Source: Solenopsis invicta (lineage: Eukaryota > Arthropoda > Insecta > Hymenoptera > Formicidae). From it: 64,000 bases of DNA. This document shows positions 12,501 through 21,200 of the stretch, piece after piece. Below the pieces are notes generated by a model that was given only the letters and a program-made list of their open reading frames with translations, ran no database searches and was not told where the DNA came from. Every line of letters starts with the position of its first letter. Position 1 is the first letter of the stretch. The stretch is from assembly GCF_016802725.1 (NCBI RefSeq), contig NC_052671.1:20627728-20691727 (forward strand), read 5' to 3'. A program made the translations under genes and the position numbers.

Positions 12501-14229
12501 GCTGGCATGCGCAGGAGCATGCAGCGCCACCGATATAGTAGTTGGCCGAGTTACTCGCGGCCGCCGGGGCATGGGCTCTGTTATTGCGCAGTGCCCTGTC
12601 GCGGCGGCGGCGAGGCTCGCCAAAGTGGGTAAAGTGGCCCTGGGCTGGGCGGTTGCGCGCGTGGAGGCGCTTAAGGCGCCTCCACAGCGTTGCTATCGCT
12701 GCCTGGCTCAGGGCCACATGCAGCACCGGTGCCCCGGTTATTCGGACCGGTCCCGGTGCTGCTTCAATTGCGGCGGGGAGGGTCACACTCGGGCTCAGTG
12801 CGCGAATTCGCCGTTCTGTCCCGAGTGTGCCTCCCGCAATAGGGCAGCCGACCATCGTCCGGGTGGTCCAAGCTGCCCCAAAATACCCCCTATGCCACGG
12901 AGGGCTGGGGGGCTTCCTCCCTTCTCCCCGGATCCGGGGAGAGGGGAGGATATTGAAATGGAGCGGCCTCCGTCGTCGCCGGATGCTGACGCTGCCCACG
13001 GCGCTCAGGCCGTTGGGGGCGGCGGTCCGGCGGCGGCCGAGGCTGCCAAGGGGGTGCGTCTCCCGCGGGCGGGGTCCCAGTAGATGGGCCCCCGGCTGCG
13101 GGGGATGCTCGGCTGCCGGGGCCCACCTCGGACTCTTCGGAGTCCGGGGAGGAGCCCCCGCCGCCCAAGACGCGCGCGGTCGTGGAGACCGACGCGTGTG
13201 ACGCCGTCAGCGTGGTGAGCCACGCGTCTGGGGATAACCTCCCCGTGGCCCGGGTGGTTCTGTCCCCCCTCCCCCCCCAACTCCCGCAGAGGGAGCGGAG
13301 GGGGAGTAAGGCCACGAGGGAGGCGAGGCCTAAGGGAGGCGCGCCCAGTGCGCCCTCCCCGGGGCCGCCCGTCCTCGGCAAGGGGAAGCGGCGATAGTGC
13401 CGCTCCTCGGGTGCCCGTCCCTAGCTGCCCCTAGCGCTCGGGGGATGCGACGGGACGGGGCCCAGGCCGATGGGGCCCGACACTAGGCGGGATGTTCTCT
13501 CCCCTGGTGTCCGGCCCGGCCACGCGAGCGCCGTGGACGGGAGGTGGTGGGGCGGGCGGCGGCGACCGCTCGTCCCTGGGCGTGGGGCTCGCACCGGCGA
13601 TATGTCGGGAGCGGCTCCATGGCCCTAAATGGGCGCGGGGGTGCGTGATGCCTCGCTCCGCATCCCCGGGGTCGGGCTAGGCCCTACTGGCTGACGTATC
13701 TCGGCTGGGCCAGCAAAGCCCGACTCCCAACCCGACGAACTGGCGCGTCGGGGAGCTTCATGCTCCGATCCCCAGTGGAGGGACGTTGGCGTATGTTACA
13801 AACCCGGTCCCTCCACGCAACGGGGCGAGATGGGCTCGGTGGGTTTTTAGTGGGTAGGCGGGCCGGGCCTCGCCAACTTTCTGCCGCGCAAGCGGTCTGT
13901 GCCGGCGAGGGGTACCGCGTCCCGAGTCCCACACTCCCGTGGTTTAGCCAACCCGGGGTACATGAGTATTTTCCCCCCGTTAAAAAAAAAAAAAAAAAAA
14001 AAAGGTACAGTTACCTTATATATATTAAAAATGTTAATAAATATAAGAATTTTTAATTTATTTAATTTAAATATTTACTGTTTTCAGAATTTTTTTACAA
14101 ATAAATCCACAAAGAGGAGCAAAAAGTGCATCAAAAGCTCGTCGATATAATAAATCATTTGATGTGCGAGTATTTAAACTTGCCAAAGAACTTTCGGCTT
14201 TTTCTGACCAATTCAATTTAACCCAGTGA
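6563..14229 (+). CDS. Six-exon transposon-accessory gene (SAMD3-like family)
   Basis: Exons by GT/AG borders and phase: 6563-6685, 7081-7272, 7398-8346, 8624-8690, 8769-8937, 14088-14229 (stop TGA). The N-terminal 75 or so residues look like a ubiquitin-like/CIDE-N-type fold (MPLFKVESLS...). The long third exon has GVWSKLSERIVAACVRGDKL, KAHEIATILCNTYPKTFAD and DEYGCVEY. The end (LIIRGKSLYDEN, LAYYVYRF, LEFIQR then INP) matches proteins often auto-annotated as sterile alpha motif domain-containing protein 3-like, though I see no SAM domain. Two frame breaks, each one missing A, fall in A-runs at 7204-7210 and 8195-8202. The last intron (8938-14087) contains the gag-only retroelement. It lies downstream of the transposase on the same strand, so a helper role in transposition is inferred. 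Confidence 0.6.
8938..9429 (+). other. Intron sequence 5' of the retroelement insertion
   Basis: AT-rich intron DNA beginning with GTAACT. No coding or repeat feature recognised. Confidence 0.45.
9430..9443. repeat. Target-site duplication, left copy
   Basis: GGTACAGTTACCTT, repeated exactly at 14005-14018 directly after the A-tail of the inserted element. Confidence 0.9.
9444..14004 (+). mobile_element. Gag-only non-LTR retroelement (R1-clade-like), 4.56 kb
   Basis: A sharply bounded GC-rich block (about two thirds G+C) in AT-rich intron DNA. The 3' end is a run of 22 A (13983-14004), and the insertion is flanked by perfect 14-bp duplications: the signature of target-primed reverse transcription. 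The interior has one long gag-type coding region (9994-13397) with three CCHC-type knuckles, then about 585 bases of 3' UTR. No endonuclease or reverse transcriptase sequence exists between gag and tail, so the copy cannot be autonomous. The GC-rich 5' region (9444-9993) suggests the 5' end is not truncated. It is either a non-autonomous family mobilised in trans or an ORF2-deletion derivative. Confidence 0.85.
9994..13397 (+). pseudogene. Gag protein with three CCHC zinc knuckles, frame-shifted
   Basis: The first ATG is 9994; the upstream frame lacks an ATG. The first segment (to 11772) has an acidic/proline-rich part, an RS-rich patch, then a leucine- and alanine-rich coiled-coil-like stretch (about 11230-11540) as in gag proteins of R1-like elements. 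The second part (about 12180-13083) holds SVVAITVEPG, LLEIPGADS, then knuckles CYRCLAQGHMQHRC and CFNCGGEGHTRAQC (both C-x2-C-x4-H-x4-C) and CPEC...H...C. Likely coding passes through another frame between about 11770 and 12150 and again from about 13050 to the TAG at 13397, implying three frameshifts. The role inferred is RNA binding and RNP formation. The gag class is secure; subclade and exact start are not. Confidence 0.75.
14005..14018. repeat. Target-site duplication, right copy
   Basis: Exact copy of 9430-9443, immediately 3' of the A22 tail. Confidence 0.9.
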
Positions 14230-14353
14230 TACTTATGGTAAATATACTTATATAATGTGATATACACTATTAGAAATACGTAATGATATTGTTATATTGG
14301 ATAATAAAGACAGTTTGTAATTCATTTTAATAATACAAATAGAAATTTAATTA

Positions 14354-14948
14354 TACATTGTTAAAAATTTCTGCATTAGATTTAATGAAAAGTACTGGAA
14401 GCAAAAATCAATCACGTACATTAAAAGCATTTTAATGTTGTCAATAAAAATTAAATTACGTAACTAAAATTTAATGGCACAATGAACATTAAACTTCATG
14501 CATAATGAACATTAAACTTTATGCACAATGAACATTAAACTTCATCTACAATGAACATTAAACTTTATGCACAGTACACATTAAACTTTATGTACAGTAA
14601 ACATTAAACTTCATGCACAATGAACAACAAACTTCATGCACAATGAACATTAAATTTCATACACAATAAACATTAAACTTTATGTACAATGAACATTACA
14701 CTTTATGCCAATAAACATTACCTTTCATTCAACGCACATTAAATTTCAGTAACATGAGCTGAATTTTTAGTTTTTACATTATTGTATTTGTACATTAATA
14801 TGCATGAAATTTAATTCATGTTACATTAAATTTTTGTTACGTAACTTAATTTTCATTGACAACATTAAAATGCTTTTATAATGTGCGTGATTGACTATTG
14901 CTTCCAGTACTTTTCATTAAATTTACGGCAGAAATTTTTAACAGTGTA
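14354..14948. mobile_element. MITE with internal minisatellite
   Basis: Terminal inverted repeats of about 110 bp (14356-14475 and 14820-14946) start CATTGTTAAAAATTTCTGC and end with its near complement, flanked by TA on each side, suggesting a TA target site (Tc1/mariner-type). The core (about 14470-14760) is about a dozen 22-26-bp units of the kind ACAATGAACATTAAACTT. No coding sequence. It lies 125 bases past the stop codon of the accessory gene. Confidence 0.8.
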
Positions 14949-16383
14949 GTATCAGAAAAATATAAGACTAGAAACGTATTGACACGTATTACGGCTTATT
15001 CCGTATTTAACTCAGCGATTTATAATCCTATCTTTAATCTATAAAGGCAAAACGGTCCATCGATATCAGTAAAATTAATGGCTTGTTATTCGCGTTCTGA
15101 TACCAGCAGAAAAATACATAAATTCGCCAATGCTACCAAACAATATACCAGGAAGATACTTGTGAGTTTTGTGAAATAGGTCTATGTTATTTCACGCAAG
15201 ATATATTGCGGTCGACAATTATAAATAGAGGAACCCATCAGATCATGCGAGAATCTGCCTACACATCTCGTCCCCGGGAAAGCCGTGGGTAATTATCGTT
15301 GATTCATCTTGCGATCTACGAATCGACGGAGTGTACCAGCGTGGAAGGAAAACGGTCATAAGATCCTGATTCATTTCCAGGACAGCATGTGGTCTATCAT
15401 CCGAGTAATAATAACTATTATGTTCCTACCGGTGTAAATATATCTATGTAATCGCAATCTCTTTGCTCTATTGTTTCCTCTCGCTGCGTCATTATTGACG
15501 ACATCGGGATAATTAACGATGTCGTAGACGAAGCGATCGCTTGACCGCTTAAGCCAACCACTTTCCTGTTCGGTCTGCATCGCACGAGAGGTCAATGACG
15601 TTTAAAACTTTTACGGATGTGACGTTGATGGTGATAATAATTTTAATCTGAAATGTAATTGCACAGAGATAATTGATAGCGAATATCAAAGAGTGCTAAA
15701 TTTAATTACAAATAGGAGATTATGTTAATGTAATTACTTAAAAATTCAGTCATTTAAGAAAGTAAATAAAAAGCAAACCTCGGGTGTAACTCAAGTTTGA
15801 AATTTCATTACTTTATACTTACATGGAAAAAAGTGTAATGAATTAAAACGTAGTTTGATCTAATTAAACATCGAATCACACTCTCACAAATATATATATA
15901 TATATATATATATAAACGAATGCCTTCAACGATGGTAGCTAGATCTTAATGCTTATATTTGTTTGTGTGATTTCATATAGTTTCCTCAAATTCAATAGAC
16001 TCCGTCGCCAAATTGTTTTTACGATCATAATACAGCTCTAAATTAAACAAGAGTTAGTAATGTAAAGAATTTAAGTTTATTTGAATATATGAAATACTTT
16101 TTGTTAAAAATTTAAGTTTTTGTTTAAATAAATAATATTTAATATAAAAGTGTATTTATTCTATTATTCGGAAATTTTCTTATTCAAACAATTTTGTCTC
16201 TCTATTATTTCAGATATGAGAGGCTTCACTGTACTTTGAAAGAAAAGACGCAGAAACATTTTGCTATGTCCATGCTGTGTACCGCTTGGAAATTGATTAT
16301 AAAAATAATTGAGAATGTGAAGCACTAAATTAAATTTTTCAATGCTAAATTATAATTTTTACATAGACTTTAACTCAGATATG
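14949..16383. other. Intergenic AT-rich sequence
   Basis: No gene or transposon recognised. A (TA)n microsatellite lies near 15893-15914. The part around 15000-15600 is more balanced in base composition and has an open minus frame (15371-15595) with no family resemblance. Confidence 0.4.
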
Positions 16384-17038
16384 TTAAGGAGTAACGCCAC
16401 TCTAGAGCCTCCAAAAAAGGCCTATTTTTGATCATTTTTTACAGGAAAACGAAAACAGTAAAGCAAAATCTTTTTTAAGTACCTTATTCTACATATTTCA
16501 AAGTATTAAAAAAATTTTTGTTGTGTAGTTTTATTACAAAATGGCGGTGAAAAAACTTGACCACACGTTTCGGAAGGTGCCTCACTGCCAAACCAAAATC
16601 TGCTCCAATTTTTGCTCTAGAACAAAGAACCAAATTTTTTTTAGTTCTTTATGTTATTAGCTAGCGAACTACGTACGGAAATTAAAAGATAATTTTTTTT
16701 GTATAAATGACACAAGTTTGAAGAAAAAGTTTACTTTTTTGACTAAAAATTTTGCAGAAAATTGTTTATAAAAAAAACAAAGTTTATAACGAAACGTAAA
16801 ATCCGTACGTAGTTCGCTGGCAAATGTATTTTAAATGCTACAGTTAAAATCGGTCAAGATTTATAGGAGTTATGGGTTCGGCAAGCTTAAAAAAAGTGAT
16901 TTCAAGAAAAACGCGTTTAAAGTTTTTGTGTAACAATCAGAGATAGAACTTTGTTTACCTTTAATCTGCACCATACAATTGGCTTTCCTTATTGATGTTC
17001 TCCTCCTCCTTAACCCTCTTGGTCGATTTTAGAGATAA

Positions 17039-17705
17039 TCAAGTCCCTTTTGCAGCATTTGTTAGCAAGCGCACCGAATACTTGATGCGTCGCGCGTTAT
17101 TCTCGAGGCAGTAATTGTAGCAGTTCGGTCCAATTGTCATGCTTAACTCTTCCATAATTTTTATAACTTTTGAATAGCCATCATTGAGTATGCAAACAGC
17201 AATATTACTTGCAGTATCAAGGATAACTTTACCGCTGAAAACTGTTTTTAGAACCATTAACCAAATCAAAGTTGAAACTCTCATTACTGCTTTGTGTGTA
17301 GCCACTTAAACAACGTTCAAGAAGATCGTCACTGCTTAAGTCTTTATAGATTGGCTTAATAGCATCCAAAATCAGAAAGAGCTGGCTTTTGCTTGAATTC
17401 AGCTAATATATTAATGGTTTTCGCCTGGTGCCATTTACACCACGAATCTTTACCGGGCGGGCATTTATCATTCTGTGACTTTTTGTCTGTGAATAATTTA
17501 TGATAAAGAGTTGTCCAGATCTCTCGTCTCATATTTACAATTGAATCATAATTACGACGGATCCAAAAAAAGAGACAATTCATTTATAAGTTTCCTAGTC
17601 AATTTACTTTTTTCTCCACGTTCTTTCGTGGATTTCAAGTGGCAAAGGCGGGTGCCCATTCGTTTTTGGACATGATCAATGCATTCCCTTTTTTTTTACA
17701 CGTTC
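17039..17705 (-). pseudogene. Mutator-like (PF20700-type) transposase, C-terminal remnant
   Basis: Reading the minus strand from about 17705: ECIDHVQKRMGTRL, then NYDSIVNMRREIW and HKLFTDKKSQND..CPPGKDSWCKW, then LLERCLSGYTQ, VFSGKVILDTASNIAVCILNDG and a tail around IGPNCYNYC. This order is characteristic of the large insect/cnidarian family annotated as Mutator-like transposase. At least two frame changes (near 17580 and 17270-17350) break it, and the catalytic N-terminal half is absent. It sits inside the TTAA-flanked element; the upstream 220 bases to the BEL insertion show no clear coding. Confidence 0.75.
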
Positions 17706-17923
17706 ATTAGGAAGAAAACCTTACATAAGCTTCACTGTAGATAACTAATTCTTTTATTATTCTCAGAAGGATCTCTTCACAAACGCTTCATATCTTATCG
17801 AAAAGTACGATGCTTTAATCTTTCAAAAATGACACTTAGAGATCTTTCTTCGCTTTTAGATCTTTTGTACCTTATTTCTAAGACCTTAAAGTATCATTTA
17901 AGCAAAAAAAAGAAAACCGATTT

Positions 17924-18192
17924 TGTTTGTGAATGGATACTTGAACTCGTTACAAATATAAATGCTTTATTAAGAATTAGTATAATATTACACGCGCACT
18001 AGCGGAGCGCTCCGTCGTCCAAAAAACGTACGGCTACTACTCTCCAGTTCCGGTCTCGCCGAAATCACCAAAGAACTCAGAGTATATAAAGTCAAGAAAG
18101 GAGCCCTTATAGAGTCCTTGAGACATAAATTAAAAGACGCATGCGCATGAACGCGATATGATAAGCGAGACACTATGGATACAGACGCAACA
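17924..18192 (-). repeat. BEL/Pao 3' LTR
   Basis: 269 bp, TG...CA ends; it appears identical along its whole length to 23770-24038. Preceded by GATTT, one copy of the 5-bp target-site duplication. For the element's minus orientation this is the 3' LTR. It contains AGTATATAAAG-like TATA sequence. Confidence 0.95.
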
Positions 18193-18207
18193 TACCGCCC
18201 ACCAAGA
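18193..18207 (-). promoter_or_regulatory. Polypurine tract of BEL/Pao element
   Basis: On the minus strand CTTGGTGGGCGGTA runs directly into the 3' LTR; this G-rich tract is the likely plus-strand primer and overlaps no coding sequence beyond the TAA at 18208-18210. Confidence 0.7.
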
Positions 18208-21200
18208 TTAATCATAATCTTCCTCCTTATCTTTAATAGGCAATTTACATAGTTTATTAATTGCACGCTTGGTTACACCGCTCGCAGTTCGAATAGTCAC
18301 GACACGGACACAATTATCTTGACCGCGATGCAATTCGGTAACTCTACCTAATTTCCATTGGTAAGAAGGAGTATGGTCTTCTCTTATAATAACTAAGTCG
18401 CCGATTTGAAGATCTTGTTGCGTTTTTTGCCATTTGAAACGGCCTTGTAAGGAGCTAACGTATTCTGCCGCCCACCGTTTCCAAAAATCTTGACAAGATC
18501 TTTGTACTAACTGCCATCGATTAAGACGATGGATATTTATATCTTGAAGGTTAATTTCGGGCAAAGAAGTAAGTGGACCTTCTACGAGGAAATGCCCTGG
18601 AGTAAGGGGTTCTAGATCAGAGGGATCGTTAGATAAAGCGTATAAAGGACGTGAGTTTAAACAGCTCTCCACCTGTATGAGGGCAGTGCACAACTCTTCA
18701 AAGGTGAAATTAGAATTTCCCAATACAGTTCTTAGAAGATTTTTGCAGGACTTCACACCTGCTTCCCAAAGTCCGCCCCAATGAGGAGAATACGGCGGAA
18801 TAAAGATCCATTGAAGACCTTCTTCGAGTAGCTTCTTATGTAATGATCCCTTTACTTGCTGCTGAAGAAACGTGTACATTTCACTGATTTCACGCTGTGC
18901 ACCTTTAAAATTAGTAGCGTTGTCGCTATATATTTTCTGCGGACAACCTCGACGTCCTATGAAGCGTTTTAACGTAGCTAAGAAGGCTTCTGTGCTTAGA
19001 TCACTGACGGCTTCCAGATGAATAGCCTTTGTAGCGAAACATACGAATAGAGCGAGGTAGCTTTTCGTAGTTTTTCGACCTCGTCCCTTGCTTAATAGAG
19101 TGATAAAAGGACCTGCAAAATCCACACCGCAATTATAAAATGGTCTGCTAGGTGTAACACGGTCAGCTGGCAAGTTACCCATCAGTTGTGAAGAGGCGTG
19201 AGGTTGGCGACGTGAACACCAGACACACGAATGATAAACCTTACGAACAATATCTCTTCCACGTAGGGGCCAATATTTTCGTCGAATAGCAGCCAATAAA
19301 GCTTGAGGACCAGCATGTAGAAGTCGCTTGTGTTCGCGCTCAATGACAATTCTGGTTAATTTGTGATTAGCGGGCAATAAAATAGGATGCTTTTGCGAAA
19401 AAGACAAGGGTGCGTTTCGTAAACGACCCCCCACTCTAAGTAATCCTTGATCATCCAGGAAAGGATGTAATGATAGCAATTTACTGGAGTGCTTTATTTG
19501 TTTTGCTTGTCGAAGAACTAATATTTCCTCTTGAAAACCTTCTGCTTGCGCGTTCTTGACGAGGTGAGATCTAGCTGTCTCAATTTCCGCTATAGTCAAT
19601 TGTTCGCTTGATTCCTTGGAACCTGCCTTGCAACGTGAAATAAATCGCAGGCAATATGCTAGAACTCGTTCCAATTTATTTAGATCTGAAATGCGCGAAT
19701 ATAAATGTTGAAAAATAGCGTCTTGCATCCTGGTATGATGACTAACTACTTTAGATCGTCTCTCTTCGGACTTGATTTCCTCCGTTTCGACAGCCTGTGC
19801 TTCAGACGTATATCCTTGAGACTGAAAATCGTCTGAATTACTCGATATCCAGGGAGGGCCTTCCCACCATAGATTACAGGTTTGAAGTATTGTAGGATAT
19901 GCTCCTCTAGATAACACATCCGCAGGGTTATCTTCACTTCGCACGTGAGCCCATATTTCTACTGGTAATAGATCTGTTAGCTCAGAGATCCTATTTGCAA
20001 CAAATGGCTTCCATCGTGACAAGTCGCCTCGTATCCAATATAATGTAACTAACGAATCCGTGAAAGCGAATACTCTTGAAAACTCGAACTTGCAAGCTTG
20101 CTTGATTTGATCGATCAGACGTGCCAGTAGCAATGCGCTGCATAACTCCAAACGTGGAATTGATATAGTTTTAAGTGGAGCAACACGCGACTTTGAGCAC
20201 AATAACTGGGCTACATGTTCATCCTTGCCGCAATTTTTAACGTAAACGCATGCCCCATACGCGTCCTGAGAGGCATCGCAAAATCCGTATAAAATCAAAT
20301 TTTGTGATACATGCTGGCTAGAAATCCTGCGTGGAATCCGAAGAATAGGTGAATTTGATAATTCGCTTTGAAGCTTCTCCCATTTGCTAAGTGTGCTAGC
20401 TGGTAGCTCGGAGTCCCAATTGATTTCTATCTTCCAGGTCTCTTGCATTAATAACTTCGCTAGAGTTATAACGGGACCTAACAATCCTAGTGGATCAAAT
20501 AATTTACTGATCTCAGAAAGTAATTCTCTTTTAGAGCGAACTTGTTTGTTAAACCTGATTGTAAATAAGAAAACATCAGTACTTGGTTCCCAAACCAAAC
20601 CTAGAGTCCTGACGACGTCGTTGAGTTTCAAATCTACCGTTGCTTGATTCTCGTTCTTGCTTAGATTGTGCACTGCTCCCGTAACATTGGAGTGCCACTT
20701 GTGGACCTTGAAACAGCCCTTACTCATTAACTCGATTAATTGCCTTTGCAATTCCTTGGCTTCGTCTATAGTTTGAGCTCCGCCGATAATATCGTCAACA
20801 TACATGTCATTTAACACGCATTTAGCAGCTAAAGGAAAAGAGCCTTCATATTCCTCAGCTAATTGGCGCACGCTTCTGATAGCCAAATATGAGGCGCTAG
20901 CCTGACCATAGGTAACAGTATTTAGTCTGTACTCCTTGATTGGCTCGTCCATGGAAAAACGCCACAAGATCCTCTGATAATCTCTATCACAATCTCGCAC
21001 TGAGACTTGCCTGTACATTTTTTCCAAATCTCCTGTAACAGCTATATTATAAAACCTAAAACGTAATAATATCGGTATTAAATTATCTTGCAAAATCGGA
21101 CCAGTCATTAAGATATCGTTAAGCGAACGACCAGTGCTACCTTTACTGGAAGCATTAAATACTACACGCAATTTTGTTGTAGAACTCGTTTCCTTCACCA

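Noticed and set aside
9795..13381. Several long minus-strand and off-frame plus frames (up to 470 codons), proline/arginine-rich
   Set aside because: Shadows of the GC-rich gag; stop codons are rare at this composition, and none shows a motif.
14470..14760. Regular repeats considered as a CRISPR-like array
   Set aside because: Units are contiguous and diverged without unique spacers, inside a MITE of a eukaryotic genome.
15371..15595. 74-codon minus-strand frame as a gene
   Set aside because: No recognisable motif, no supporting splice structure; likely chance in a more balanced stretch.
17988..18266. Frames within the BEL LTRs (also 23834-24019)
   Set aside because: Identical in both LTRs, short, antisense-equivalent, and overlap regulatory sequence.
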